Below are positions 47,020 through 56,956 of a stretch of 64,000 nucleotides of DNA, one piece after another; the first letter of the stretch is position 1, and every line of letters begins with the position of its first letter. Under the pieces are notes generated by a model. That model made no database searches and was not told where the DNA came from. It worked only from the letters and a program-made list of their open reading frames with translations. Made by a program: the position numbers and the translations under genes. This DNA is from Vibrio rhizosphaerae (GTDB lineage: Bacteria; Pseudomonadota; Gammaproteobacteria; Enterobacterales; Vibrionaceae). The DNA lies in assembly GCF_024347095.1 (NCBI RefSeq), contig NZ_AP024903.1:1302001-1366000 (forward strand), written 5' to 3'.

Positions 47020-49560
47020 TTATATGGGGTGAGACGCTGCTTGATTAACATGATCTATTGCTTGCGGATCATCCACATACAGCCATTTGAGTACAGTTTG
47101 CTCTAATAACTGCTTGGTGGTGGGCTTAATCAACCAGCCATCCATCGTTGTTCTTATCTGAGCAATTTCATCATCACCCGATTCTCCAGAAAGCGCAATA
47201 ATTGGCAGTGTCGGGTGAGTTTCTTTAATGAGTCTACATGCCTTCAAGCCATCCATAACGGGCATTTGAACATCCATGAAAATAATATCGATGGGATGAT
47301 GGCGAACCATATCAACAGCTTCTTTGCCATTTACAGCTTCGTAAACTGTAAACTGAAGGGATTCCAAATAGAGCTTTGCCAATGCCCGTTGTGTTGAATT
47401 ATCGTCAGTCACCAATGCGATTCTCTGTTTCTGATTTATTGATACAGCATGAGTGGATTTTGACCGTTCAGGTATTGGTATTTCTGACTCGTTCATTTGA
47501 GGCTGAGTCTGGAGAGCTTCTTGTGTGACGTGAGGAAAGGTGAGCGTAAATCTTGTATATTCACCGTAAACTGATTGGCACTGAATGTCACCACCAAAGA
47601 GTTTCATTGCTCTTTTGCAGTAGCTTAAGCCTAAACCACTTCCCCCTTTTTTCTGGTAAGTGAAGAATTCATCAAAAATTCTATGTATAATTTGTGGTTC
47701 AATCCCCGGGCCGTAGTCGGTGATATGGAGTTGGTTATTTTTGAGGCCTGAGGTTAATTCAATATCAATTCTACTCTGAGGTGACGAATCAAAATAGTAG
47801 ATGGCATTTCTTAATAAGTTAAAAATAATAAAATCGAATAAGGTCTTATTTACATGCACTTGGAAGTCAATATTTGATTTGATGCTCACCCGAGTTTTCT
47901 TTTCTTCCGATTCATAAGCAAAATCATTCACTGCAAGGTTTAATAATTTTGTAATCGAAAAAGTAGCCATATTTTGATAATTGATCAGCGTTTGGTTCAC
48001 TTCTCGTAAAATAATATCAATGAGCTGATTACCATGTTGGACTGCGTCAATGCCTCGTTGAATTTCATTCTTTATCTCTGTAGGTAGAGATATGTTAGAA
48101 CCAAAATTCGCTAAGTTTTCTAAATGAAGTTGAACTTGAGCAAGAGGATTTCTCATTTCATGCGCTATCGATTTGGCCATTACCTGAGATTGGTTAATAC
48201 GAGACTGATAGTTAATATATGTCTGAGCATTTTTTAATAACTTTTGCAGAGCATTTATTTCTTCGTTTGAGTATAAAGAACCATCATTTTTATGCGGAGA
48301 TATGAATAGTTGTGATATGGAGTTATGGTCATCATATAACGGAATTACAACTGCATTTTTATTTTTTGACATATGTTCATAAATAATATTTATGTCTCTG
48401 TCGTTAAAGCTTTTCATGTATTGAACTAGCTCATCGAAAACTAGTATAGGGTTATATCTGTGTATATAATTTTCATATATTTCTTTTGAATCTATATTGG
48501 ATGTTATTTTTATTTTATTTCTTTCTATGTTTAATAACTGAGTTAAACTATCTAAAGCTTTCTGAGGTGATGATTGAAAATCATTACTTAAGGCTAATAT
48601 CTTTTTACTTGGTATGTTTTTTTCTCCGTAAATAAATAAACTACAGTATTGGGAGAAGAATAACCATATTTTATGTATTATCAATCCATAAAATAGACAC
48701 CAAGCTAATACAAATGAAATATTGTCTATATGTAGTAATGAATTTATAATAAATATTGGTAAAAAAAGTGTTATAACTGATAAGAAAGCAGTTGTTGCTA
48801 TGTAGAATAAATAATGCCAACTGTAGAATCGATAGAATAATGCTGCATATCCCATAAGGAGAAGTTCTGTAATTGATAAGACGGGAGGTAACCAAGTTAA
48901 TGAAAAATCATGAAATATGTAGGTAGAGAAAATATGAATACTAGCGGTTGATATCATGAAGACAATAATTCCCACTGACATATACATTGATTTTATATGT
49001 TTTATTTTATTGTCTGTTTTTCTGCGGAAATTAAATAAATTTAAAATTGACAACGATGTGAATAAAATTAAGGTGGAAAAGAAGAAAGGGGTACCAGAAC
49101 CAAAGTGTATCGTAAAATTACTAGGTGAAAAAATATCCACATACGTCACCGTATAATTATCTAAAAAATTGACATATATTGCATACGGAGTAAATAAAAC
49201 AATCAATAGAAATTGCCATAATTTTATTCTGTTATTTTTATTATCGGAAATAAGACGGCATGAAAAGTGAAAGGCAGAGCTAAATGCCATATAAGAAAAT
49301 ATATTAGCAGCCTTTGCCATAGATATAGCCCATTGTTCTCCATTAATAATAAGCAGCTCTGTATGAAAATAAGTATTACTTAAAATCCATAGGATGATGA
49401 ATATCATATAGATAACATATGGATAATAAAGAACTTTAAGGGTATGCAGTCCTTGCTTGAGTGTCGTATATAAAAAATAAACTAACCATAAAAAACTAAT
49501 GGATGCGGCACCTAGCAATAATAGAGCTTTTGGATAAAGTATGTTATCAATTAACAACAT
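47020..49560 (-). CDS. luxN: LuxN-type hybrid sensor kinase, second tandem copy
   Basis: An 846-residue autoinducer receptor very similar to V. harveyi LuxN (849). The N-terminal half holds about nine membrane helices with the family stretches SNTYFHTELL, FSLTWLPPVLSITELLLMGY and RFYSWHYL. HisKA has SIAHEMRNPLAQVQL with His467; HATPase has FNLLRNAIYYFDS, DYGPGIEP and GSGLGLSYC. The C-terminal receiver has TDDN, Asp763 (FMDVQMPVMDG) and LIKPTT. All catalytic residues are present, so it is not a pseudogene. It lies 162 bases downstream of a first luxN on the same strand, with AGGAG before its ATG. LuxN acts as kinase on LuxU without ligand and phosphatase with it. Confidence 0.93.
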   Translation of the reverse strand: MLLIDNILYPKALLLLGAASISFLWLVYFLYTTLKQGLHTLKVLYYPYVIYMIFIILWILSNTYFHTELLIINGEQWAISMAKAANIFSYMAFSSAFHFSCRLISDNKNNRIKLWQFLLIVLFTPYAIYVNFLDNYTVTYVDIFSPSNFTIHFGSGTPFFFSTLILFTSLSILNLFNFRRKTDNKIKHIKSMYMSVGIIVFMISTASIHIFSTYIFHDFSLTWLPPVLSITELLLMGYAALFYRFYSWHYLFYIATTAFLSVITLFLPIFIINSLLHIDNISFVLAWCLFYGLIIHKIWLFFSQYCSLFIYGEKNIPSKKILALSNDFQSSPQKALDSLTQLLNIERNKIKITSNIDSKEIYENYIHRYNPILVFDELVQYMKSFNDRDINIIYEHMSKNKNAVVIPLYDDHNSISQLFISPHKNDGSLYSNEEINALQKLLKNAQTYINYQSRINQSQVMAKSIAHEMRNPLAQVQLHLENLANFGSNISLPTEIKNEIQRGIDAVQHGNQLIDIILREVNQTLINYQNMATFSITKLLNLAVNDFAYESEEKKTRVSIKSNIDFQVHVNKTLFDFIIFNLLRNAIYYFDSSPQSRIDIELTSGLKNNQLHITDYGPGIEPQIIHRIFDEFFTYQKKGGSGLGLSYCKRAMKLFGGDIQCQSVYGEYTRFTLTFPHVTQEALQTQPQMNESEIPIPERSKSTHAVSINQKQRIALVTDDNSTQRALAKLYLESLQFTVYEAVNGKEAVDMVRHHPIDIIFMDVQMPVMDGLKACRLIKETHPTLPIIALSGESGDDEIAQIRTTMDGWLIKPTTKQLLEQTVLKWLYVDDPQAIDHVNQAASHPI

Positions 49561-49722
49561 CCACTCCTATCTATTGGAGAGTTCGATTCCTCTATTTTAC
49601 CGATATTTTTTCATGATTGTTAAGAAGGACTTACTACGTGTTAGATTTTTTACCAACAGCACAAAATACTTAATAATAATTTTTATTTTTATCAATAAGT
49701 GGTTTTGTAAGGTAATTATACT
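49561..49722 (-). other. Spacer between the two luxN genes
   Basis: A 162-base, very AT-rich gap. It is long enough for a separate promoter for the second luxN. No clear terminator hairpin is seen. Confidence 0.4.
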
Positions 49723-52251
49723 TCAAAAATTTCCTATTAATTCATCTTGTTGTATCCATTTATCTAGTATCTCTTCCAGTAGTTTCTGTGTGGTTGGTTT
49801 GAGCAATCGGTCATCCATAGTTTGAGTAATTTGATTGATTTCTTGTTCCCCAGACTCTCCTGAAAGTGCGATAACGGGAAGGTTAGGGTACATAGATTTG
49901 ATCTGTTTACAAGCTTCAAAACCATCCATTATGGGCATTTGAATATCCATAAAAACGATATCAATAGACTTTTGAGATACGATATCAATGGCCTGTTGAC
50001 CATTTTCTGCTTCATATATCTCTGCGCCAGTTTTCTTTAAATATAGTTTTACAAGAGCTCTTTGCACCTGATTATCATCTGTTATAAGAATCTTTCTTAT
50101 TGGGGAGGTAATGTTAATGTTGTTACGGTAATTCATTCTTTCTTCATTTAAATCTAGGTCTAATTGTCGAAGGAAATTATTTTGGGAAGATGTATGTAAA
50201 GGCAATGGTTTTACATAAGGAAAAATAAGAGAAAACTCTGTATACTTCCCGTAGACTGAATGGCATTCAACTTGCCCATTAAATAGCTTCATTGCCCTTT
50301 TACAGTAGCTTAAGCCTAATCCACTACCTTCTCTCTTTTGGTATGTGAAGAACTCATCAAAAATTCGCTGGATAATTTGTGGTTCAATCCCAGGTCCATA
50401 GTCTTTGAAAAATAATTTATTTTGTTTATTACCTGATTCTAATCTAATTTCAATTTTGTTGTCAGGATAATCATTAAAGTAACAAATTGAATTTTTGAGT
50501 AAGTTAAAAATGATAAATCCAAATAATGTTTCATTTACTTGGACAATGAAATCATTATCAGAATAAAAATAAATTCTTGATTTAATCTCATTTGATTCAT
50601 ATGCATAACTGTTAATTGCCTGATTAACTAAAGAAGAGATTTGATGGGATTCTATATTATTGTTATTTATTATGGATTGATTTGATTCATAAAGAATCAT
50701 ATCAATCATCTGATTTCCATGTTGTATTGAATCTCTGCCTCGTTGAATTTCTTCACGGAAACCGCTAGGTGTACCTATACTATTTGCAATATTGTCAATA
50801 TTTTCAAGGTGTAATAATATTTGAGATAATGGATTGCGCATTTCATGAGCAATTGACTTCGCCATTGCTCGAGCTTGTTTCACATGATGTTCACTACGAA
50901 TATATGACTGTACTTTGCTAAAGAGTTTTTGAAGAGCTGATATTTCCTCATTAGAGTAGAGTGATCCGTTACTTTTATGAGGGGAAAATAGCAATTGAGA
51001 TACAGTGTTATGGTGATCATATAATGGAAGGATCATTGCTGCATTATGTTTCGACATCTGTTCTCTGATCAGATTCAGCCTTTGATTTCTTGTATTATTA
51101 AAATGATAGTTGACTTCTTCAAGGAGTAGTACTGAGTCGTCTTGGATCAAGTAAGTTGCATAAAGCTCATTAGATTGTGCATCAGAAATCAGAATTGTCT
51201 GTTCTTTCTCCAAGTTTAGTAGTTGTGCCAGTTTATATATAGCATCTTGTGTAGAATATTGAAAATCATTAGACAGACTTAAAATTTTATGAACAGGAGT
51301 CTCGGTATCTCTATAAATTAATAAGCTAGAGCATTGAGAAACTCTAGCCCAAGTATAACGAATTGTTATGCCACACATTAAACACCATATGGATAGAAGA
51401 AGAATGTGTTCTAATATATTGAATACTTGAGAAAATATCCAAATGGGAATTATATATAGGCATAATGTTAATAAAGCATTACATGATAGATACAATAAAT
51501 ATTTCCAACTATAGAATCGATGAAATATTACTGCATAACCCATGAGGAAGAGTTCAATAATTGAAAATGCTGGCGGTAACCATGTAAATGAAAAATCACT
51601 GAATACGGTTGTGATAAATACATGTATAACAGCTGTTGATATCATAAAAATCACGATACCTATAACCATGTAGGTAGATTTTACTCGTTTTAATTTATTA
51701 CTACTCTTACTGAGCCCAAGTGTATTAAATAATGTCAAAAAGGTAAAAAGTATTAGCAGAGAAAAGAATATAGGAGTCTCAGGACCGAAATGGATAGTAA
51801 ATTCACTTGGTGATTCAACTATAACGCTGACCACTGTAAGCCCGGGGGCTAAGTTGACATAAAACGCATAAACTGTACTTACAGTGATTAAAGCTAGCTG
51901 CCATTTTTTTATACTGTGATTTTCATTAAGAGATTTTAGCCGACATGAAAAATGAAAGGCAGAGCTAAAGGCTAGAAATGAGAAGATATTCGCTGCTTTA
52001 GCCATGAATACTCCACCAGTATTACCGAAATCAACTAGCCATCCTGTATGAAAATAGGCGTTGCTCATAATCCAAATTGTGATGAAGAAAGTATACATAA
52101 CGTATGGATAGTATAATGTTTTTAACATATCCAAACTTTGTTGAATCGAACAACGAAGAAAATAAATAAGCCACCCGAGACTGAAGAAAGCAGTACTCAG
52201 TAGCAGAAGTGCTTTAGGGTACATTAGATGATGAATGAATGATTCAAACAA
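49723..52251 (-). CDS. luxN: LuxN-type hybrid sensor kinase, first tandem copy
   Basis: An 842-residue LuxN receptor, the partner usually encoded next to luxM. It starts at TTG 52251, eight bases after GAGGA, and overlaps the luxM stop by eight bases; this start gives MFESFIHHLMYPKALLLL, aligned with the V. harveyi LuxN N-terminus. It has nine-helix sensor features (SNAYFHTGWL, VFMAKAANIFSF, FSFTWLPPAFSIIELFLMGY), HisKA His469, HATPase (FNLLKNSICYF, GPGIEP, GSGLGLSYC) and receiver Asp769. His469 and Asp769 are both offset by two from His471 and Asp771 of V. harveyi LuxN. Predicted to phosphorylate LuxU in the LuxO circuit. Confidence 0.95.
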   Translation of the reverse strand: MFESFIHHLMYPKALLLLSTAFFSLGWLIYFLRCSIQQSLDMLKTLYYPYVMYTFFITIWIMSNAYFHTGWLVDFGNTGGVFMAKAANIFSFLAFSSAFHFSCRLKSLNENHSIKKWQLALITVSTVYAFYVNLAPGLTVVSVIVESPSEFTIHFGPETPIFFSLLILFTFLTLFNTLGLSKSSNKLKRVKSTYMVIGIVIFMISTAVIHVFITTVFSDFSFTWLPPAFSIIELFLMGYAVIFHRFYSWKYLLYLSCNALLTLCLYIIPIWIFSQVFNILEHILLLSIWCLMCGITIRYTWARVSQCSSLLIYRDTETPVHKILSLSNDFQYSTQDAIYKLAQLLNLEKEQTILISDAQSNELYATYLIQDDSVLLLEEVNYHFNNTRNQRLNLIREQMSKHNAAMILPLYDHHNTVSQLLFSPHKSNGSLYSNEEISALQKLFSKVQSYIRSEHHVKQARAMAKSIAHEMRNPLSQILLHLENIDNIANSIGTPSGFREEIQRGRDSIQHGNQMIDMILYESNQSIINNNNIESHQISSLVNQAINSYAYESNEIKSRIYFYSDNDFIVQVNETLFGFIIFNLLKNSICYFNDYPDNKIEIRLESGNKQNKLFFKDYGPGIEPQIIQRIFDEFFTYQKREGSGLGLSYCKRAMKLFNGQVECHSVYGKYTEFSLIFPYVKPLPLHTSSQNNFLRQLDLDLNEERMNYRNNINITSPIRKILITDDNQVQRALVKLYLKKTGAEIYEAENGQQAIDIVSQKSIDIVFMDIQMPIMDGFEACKQIKSMYPNLPVIALSGESGEQEINQITQTMDDRLLKPTTQKLLEEILDKWIQQDELIGNF

Positions 52252-53428
52252 GTTTTGTTTCCTCAGCTTTTTTTCGTCGACCAGTTATTAGCGATTTATA
52301 TTCGCTATAATTATACTGATTTAAGGCGTTTCCTAATTCTTCATTTAACCAAAAACCTTTATAGGTCAGAACATTTTCCTGATTAATATCACAGTAGCTA
52401 CGATTGAGATAACAGACTCGATCCAATACCCTATATAAATTAAGCATGATAGGTTGTTCGATAATCGTAAATGATAGTTTTTTTCCATACTTAACCAGTT
52501 GTTTCATTAATAGTTTTTGGCAGAGATAAAGAAGAAAAAAGCGCAAGTTTTTTGAGCCGCTTACCGTTAAGCGCAAAACTTCACATACGGCATCGGTGTT
52601 CTTGATACATGACGAAAATGATAGCTCACATTCTAACTCAACCTGTTGCATTATACTATCGTGAAATAAGCCAGTGTTATATAGAAGCTCTTTGGTATCA
52701 ATTGAAAGACAAGAGTGCCATCCATTTCCCTGAAAAAAAGGGTCAAATGTTAACCAAGAATCTCGCTCATGCCAGTGTTGGATAAGGGCTGTAGAAACAA
52801 TGAGTGGATATGGAGAGTCCTTTGTGTGATAGAGAATAAAATGACTCCCTCGCTGCGATAAATGGAGGCAGAACAACATTTCGTACCACTTTTGTTCGAT
52901 AATAAAAACATCGATATTGATTAAGCTTATGGCATCAGAAAGTTTCAAGGCTACATGACTGTGCAATGTTAAAAAGAACCGATGATCGGTTTCAATCCGA
53001 TCAACTATCTCCGACTGATAGCTGTATTCATCTATTGGAGGTGAAGAGCAGGACGCCAATGATACAGCCTGATTCCGTTGTAGTATATGAAAGCGCTCAT
53101 AAGCGGCCCAGCAAGCAAGCAAATTGCCAAAATTTTTTATCGCGATAACTTCAACATCATGCCAAAACTTAGGAATGGTTGAGATAGGAAAATTCAGGAT
53201 ATGCTGGATAGATTTGGGATGTTCAAAAAGTGCTGCTAAATTACCACAAGAAAGCTCTGGGTAAATATTTGTAATTTCTAGCTTTCTTGTTTTGACTAGC
53301 TCATCGAATCCAGAAAATTCTGATGTATTTTGGAGTTGTAATTCTATTTCTATGAAAAAATTGTTGGAGAGTTGTTGATTCCAGATTCTGTTGTCTGTTT
53401 GATCGTGTTCTGACGTTGCTGAATGCAC
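52244..53428 (-). CDS. luxM: LuxM/AinS-family acyl-homoserine-lactone synthase
   Basis: A 394-residue soluble protein directly upstream of, and overlapping, a luxN gene. The length is that of the LuxM/AinS/VanM synthases (about 390-400), which are unrelated to LuxI and make hydroxy-C4- to C8-homoserine lactones from S-adenosylmethionine and acyl donors. Identification rests mainly on operon position and size; segments such as KTRKLEITNIYPELS near the N-terminus and YKGFWLNEELGNALNQY near the C-terminus look family-like, but I cannot name catalytic residues. It starts at GTG 53428 with AAGGCAGG upstream. The gene is AT-rich compared with the flanking housekeeping genes. The acyl chain made is unknown. 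Confidence 0.82.
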   Translation of the reverse strand: MHSATSEHDQTDNRIWNQQLSNNFFIEIELQLQNTSEFSGFDELVKTRKLEITNIYPELSCGNLAALFEHPKSIQHILNFPISTIPKFWHDVEVIAIKNFGNLLACWAAYERFHILQRNQAVSLASCSSPPIDEYSYQSEIVDRIETDHRFFLTLHSHVALKLSDAISLINIDVFIIEQKWYEMLFCLHLSQRGSHFILYHTKDSPYPLIVSTALIQHWHERDSWLTFDPFFQGNGWHSCLSIDTKELLYNTGLFHDSIMQQVELECELSFSSCIKNTDAVCEVLRLTVSGSKNLRFFLLYLCQKLLMKQLVKYGKKLSFTIIEQPIMLNLYRVLDRVCYLNRSYCDINQENVLTYKGFWLNEELGNALNQYNYSEYKSLITGRRKKAEETKLV

Positions 53429-53683
53429 AATAACCTGCCTTAAAATTCATGAAAAGCATATGCCTATCGTGATGCTACCACCTCCTCTTTAATGATTCGA
53501 GTTGCTTATTGATACTTTTGAATATTTTTGTGATGAATTTTTTATTATCTAACTATATTGTGAAAATAAGAAGGATATGGAAGATTTAAAATCCCCTATG
53601 GCTCCTGAGCCGTTGAGTCTTTATAATGCGGCACCGGCAAGGTGCGGATTTTAGCCGCAATCATTTGAATAGTGGAGTAAGAC
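53429..53683. other. Divergent luxM/cmk intergenic region
   Basis: 255 bases holding the promoters of luxM (minus) and cmk (plus). TATAAT near 53622-53627 is a plausible -10 for cmk. No Qrr-like small RNA or LuxR-type dyad was recognised. Confidence 0.45.
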
Positions 53684-54367
53684 ATGTCTTCTTATACACC
53701 GGTGATTACCGTTGATGGACCGAGTGGCGCCGGGAAAGGTACACTTTGTATGTGTATCGCTAAAGCGTTGGGGTTTGACCTGCTTGATTCCGGCGCATTG
53801 TATCGTGTACTGGCTCTGGCTGCGATTCATCATGGTGTTGATACCGAATCTGAAGATGCTTTAGTGCCTTTGGCAACGCATTTGGATGTTGAATTTGTCG
53901 CTGAAGGGCAACTGGTCAAAGTGATTCTGGAAGGTGAGGATGTTTCCAGAGAACTTCGTAAGGAAGAAACTGGCATGGCAGCTTCTAAGGTTGCTGCTTT
54001 CCCCCGAGTGCGAGAAGCGCTTTTGCGACGTCAGCGCGCGTTTGTTAAAGAGACTGGACTCGTTGCCGATGGCCGAGATATGGGAACGATTGTTTTCCCT
54101 GAAGCGGAAGTCAAAATATTCTTGGATGCCAGCTCAGAAGAGCGGGCAAAAAGGCGTTATAACCAGTTGCAACTTAAAGGGCTTGATGTTAAATTTGATG
54201 ACCTTTTAAGCGAAATTCGTGAACGTGACGAAAGAGACCGAAATCGTCCCGTTGCGCCGTTGCGTCCCGCTGATGATGCATTGGTTCTTGACTCAACGTT
54301 TATGTCTATCGAGCAAGTTCTCGAAACATCGCTACAATATATAGAATCTAAACTGGCGGTTCGCTAG
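53684..54367 (+). CDS. cmk: Cytidylate kinase
   Basis: A 227-residue kinase, the E. coli length. The P-loop is GPSGAGKGT near residues 10-18; [13 protein letters not shown] and [15 protein letters not shown] are typical CMP-binding and lid segments. It phosphorylates CMP and dCMP to diphosphates. cmk-rpsA-ihfB is a conserved order. Confidence 0.97.
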   Translation: MSSYTPVITVDGPSGAGKGTLCMCIAKALGFDLLDSGALYRVLALAAIHHGVDTESEDALVPLATHLDVEFVAEGQLVKVILEGEDVSRELRKEETGMAASKVAAFPRVREALLRRQRAFVKETGLVADGRDMGTIVFPEAEVKIFLDASSEERAKRRYNQLQLKGLDVKFDDLLSEIRERDERDRNRPVAPLRPADDALVLDSTFMSIEQVLETSLQYIESKLAVR

Positions 54368-54435
54368 CAATGTGCTAGGCAACGGTCAGCGCAGAACGTC
54401 GATCGCAAGGATGATGATTGGCGAAATTCATAACC

Positions 54436-54458
54436 CCATGCGGTAGGATACCCGTGGA
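54436..54458 (+). promoter_or_regulatory. GGA-loop hairpin in the rpsA leader
   Basis: GGTA (54442-54445) pairs with TACC (54449-54452) leaving GGA in the loop; CCAT and GTGG extend the base. The rpsA start has only a weak Shine-Dalgarno (GAAGATG). In E. coli, S1 autoregulation depends on leader hairpins with GGA loops and no strong site; this looks similar. By analogy only. Confidence 0.5.
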
Positions 54459-54484
54459 CGTTTAATATTTTGAAGATGAAATAA

Positions 54485-56155
54485 ATGACTGAATCTTTTG
54501 CTCAACTCTTTGAAGAGTTTCTAAACGAGACTGAATTCCAGACTGGTACTATTGTTAAGGGTACTGTTGTTGCTATCGAGAACGGTTTTGTTCTTGTTGA
54601 TGCAGGTCTGAAGTCTGAATCTGCAATCCCTGCTGAACAGTTCAAGAACGCTGCCGGCGAACTTGAAGTTGAAGTCGGTTCTGAAGTCGATGTTGCGCTG
54701 GATGCAGTAGAAGACGGTTTCGGTGAAACTCAACTTTCTCGTGAGAAAGCGAAACGCCACGAAGCTTGGATCGTTCTTGAGAAAGCATACGAAGAAGCTG
54801 AAACTGTTGTCGGTATTATCAATGGTAAAGTGAAAGGCGGTTTTACTGTTGAACTGAACGGTATTCGTGCTTTCCTTCCTGGCTCTCTGGTTGATGTTCG
54901 TCCAATTCGTGATACTGCTCACTTGGAAAACAAAGAGCTAGAGTTCAAAGTAATTAAGCTGGATCAGAAACGCAACAACGTTGTTGTTTCTCGCCGTGCT
55001 GTTATCGAATCTGAAAACAGTGTTGAGCGTGATGAACTGCTTGAAACACTACAAGAAGGCACAGAAGTTAAAGGTATCGTTAAGAACCTGACTGATTACG
55101 GTGCATTCGTTGATCTTGGTGGTGTTGACGGTCTTCTGCACATCACTGATATGGCTTGGAAACGTGTTAAGCATCCATCTGAAATCGTCAACGTTGGTGA
55201 CGAAATCCTGGTGAAAGTGCTGAAGTTCGATCGTGATCGTACACGTGTATCACTTGGTCTGAAACAACTGGGTGAAGATCCATGGGTTGCAATTGCAAAA
55301 CGTTACCCAGAAGGTCACAAACTGACTGGTCGTGTGACTAACCTGACTGATTACGGCTGCTTCGTTGAAATTGAAGAAGGTGTTGAAGGTCTGGTTCACG
55401 TTTCAGAAATGGATTGGACGAACAAGAACATCCACCCATCTAAAGTTGTCAACGTCGGTGACGAAGTTGAAGTGATGGTTCTGGATATCGATGAAGAACG
55501 TCGTCGTATTTCTCTGGGTCTGAAACAGTGTAAAGCTAACCCATGGCAACAATTCGCTGAAGCTCAGGCTAAAGGCGATAAAGTGACAGGTAAGATCAAG
55601 TCTATCACTGACTTTGGTATCTTTATCGGTCTGGATGGTGGCATCGACGGTCTGGTTCACTTGTCTGATATCTCTTGGAATGTTCCTGGAGAAGAAGCGG
55701 TTCGTGAATACAAGAAAGGCGATGAAATCTCTGCTGTTGTTCTTGCTGTTGATGCAGAGCGTGAGCGTATTTCTCTTGGCGTTAAGCAAATGGAGAACGA
55801 CCCATTCAACGCATATGTTGCTGATAACAAAAAAGGCACACTAGTCAATGGTACTGTTACTGCAGTTGATGCGAAAGGTGCTACAATTGAACTAGAAGAT
55901 GGCGTTGAAGGTTACATCCGTGCTTCTGAAGTATCTCGTGACCGTGTTGAAGACGCATCTCTCATCCTGAGCGTTGGTGATAGTATTGAAGCGAAATTTA
56001 CTGGTGTAGACCGTAAGAACCGCGTAATCAACCTATCTGTCAAAGCGAAAGATGAAGCAGAAGAGCAAGAAGCAATGGCTTCACTGAACAAGCAAGATGA
56101 AGGCGCGTTCGGTAATGCTATGGCTGATGCTTTCAAGGCTGCTAAAGGCGAATAA
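54485..56155 (+). CDS. rpsA: 30S ribosomal protein S1
   Basis: A 556-residue S1 with six S1/OB repeats (E. coli 557). The first two, less conserved, bind the ribosome; repeats three to six show the classical pattern such as [22 protein letters not shown] and [23 protein letters not shown]. It brings mRNA to the 30S subunit and is needed for most translation. A strong terminator follows. Confidence 0.98.
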   Translation: MTESFAQLFEEFLNETEFQTGTIVKGTVVAIENGFVLVDAGLKSESAIPAEQFKNAAGELEVEVGSEVDVALDAVEDGFGETQLSREKAKRHEAWIVLEKAYEEAETVVGIINGKVKGGFTVELNGIRAFLPGSLVDVRPIRDTAHLENKELEFKVIKLDQKRNNVVVSRRAVIESENSVERDELLETLQEGTEVKGIVKNLTDYGAFVDLGGVDGLLHITDMAWKRVKHPSEIVNVGDEILVKVLKFDRDRTRVSLGLKQLGEDPWVAIAKRYPEGHKLTGRVTNLTDYGCFVEIEEGVEGLVHVSEMDWTNKNIHPSKVVNVGDEVEVMVLDIDEERRRISLGLKQCKANPWQQFAEAQAKGDKVTGKIKSITDFGIFIGLDGGIDGLVHLSDISWNVPGEEAVREYKKGDEISAVVLAVDAERERISLGVKQMENDPFNAYVADNKKGTLVNGTVTAVDAKGATIELEDGVEGYIRASEVSRDRVEDASLILSVGDSIEAKFTGVDRKNRVINLSVKAKDEAEEQEAMASLNKQDEGAFGNAMADAFKAAKGE

Positions 56156-56165
56156 TTTAATTCGC

Positions 56166-56197
56166 AAAAAAGGAGCCAGATTGGCTCCTTTTTTTTG
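56166..56197 (+). terminator. Terminator after rpsA
   Basis: AAGGAGCCA and TGGCTCCTT around GAT, with A and T runs on the two sides and eight T residues in total. Confidence 0.94.
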
Positions 56198-56241
56198 GTT
56201 AGGATTTTGATGCTGATATTGCAAATAAGAAGAGGGAAACT

Positions 56242-56526
56242 ATGACGAAGTCTGAATTAATTGAAAGATTGTGCGCAGAGCAAACTCATCTGTCCGCGAA
56301 AGAAATCGAAGATGCCGTGAAAGATATTATCGAGCATATGGCGACATCGTTGGAGCAAGGTGACAGAATAGAGATTCGTGGCTTTGGCAGTTTCTCTCTG
56401 CATTATCGTGAGCCTCGCACTGGACGTAACCCTAAAACAGGTGAAAAAGTTGAACTGGATGGCAAATATGTTCCTCACTTTAAGCCTGGCAAAGAGCTTA
56501 GAGAGCGCGTTAATAGTGCACTCTGA
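56242..56526 (+). CDS. ihfB: Integration host factor subunit beta
   Basis: A 94-residue HU-like protein with [22 protein letters not shown], the IHF-beta DNA-bending arm, and a [12 protein letters not shown] tail. With IhfA it bends DNA sharply at specific sites and supports sigma-54 promoters, recombination and replication. The dctPQM promoter in this window may be one client. AGAGGG precedes the start. Confidence 0.97.
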   Translation: MTKSELIERLCAEQTHLSAKEIEDAVKDIIEHMATSLEQGDRIEIRGFGSFSLHYREPRTGRNPKTGEKVELDGKYVPHFKPGKELRERVNSAL

Positions 56527-56662
56527 TTTTTGCAAACGAATCTGTGCGGCATATCATTTGATATGCCGTTTTTTTGGATACGATATTATCAATTATCATG
56601 GTATGGATGGTGATTTTCTTGCATAATCAGGGGTGCCAATAACTGATGCAGGTTTTCCCGTT

Positions 56663-56947
56663 ATGAGAGTCCTAAAAATCATTTTCCTTCTTGTTCTCTT
56701 CCTTGTTGCCTTAGCTCTGGGCGCTCAAAATCAAGAAGTTGTCACGTTTAACTACTTAGTAGCAAAAGGTGAATTTCATCTGTCTTGGCTTTTGGGAGCA
56801 GTTTTTGTGACTGGTTTTGCCATAGCATGGCTTATCTTTGGTAGTTTGCATCTTAGAGCAAAACTACAGATTCGTCGTTTGAATAAGCAACTGAGTAAGA
56901 GTGAAACTCAGCGATCAGTTGCGAAAGAGAAACTCAATATCGGATAA
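56663..56947 (+). CDS. lapA: Lipopolysaccharide assembly protein LapA (YciS)
   Basis: A 94-residue membrane protein with two helices (residues 5-22 and 42-62) and LGAQNQEVVTFNYLVAKGE between them, matching E. coli LapA closely. A C-terminal basic coiled coil follows. It works with LapB in controlling LpxC turnover by FtsH. ATG 56663 fits the E. coli N-terminus; the frame from 56633 would add ten residues. lapB begins nine bases later. Confidence 0.93.
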   Translation: MRVLKIIFLLVLFLVALALGAQNQEVVTFNYLVAKGEFHLSWLLGAVFVTGFAIAWLIFGSLHLRAKLQIRRLNKQLSKSETQRSVAKEKLNIG

Positions 56948-56956
56948 TATAGCTCG

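Noticed and set aside
47020..52251. CqsS (CAI-1 receptor) as identity of the two sensor kinases
   Set aside because: CqsS proteins are about 690 residues with six membrane helices and sit beside cqsA. These are 842-846 residues with about nine helices, align along their length with LuxN, and the upstream gene overlaps as luxM does.
53429..53683. Qrr-type small RNA next to luxM
   Set aside because: The conserved Qrr core pairing sequence is not present in this gap, nor in the luxN spacer.
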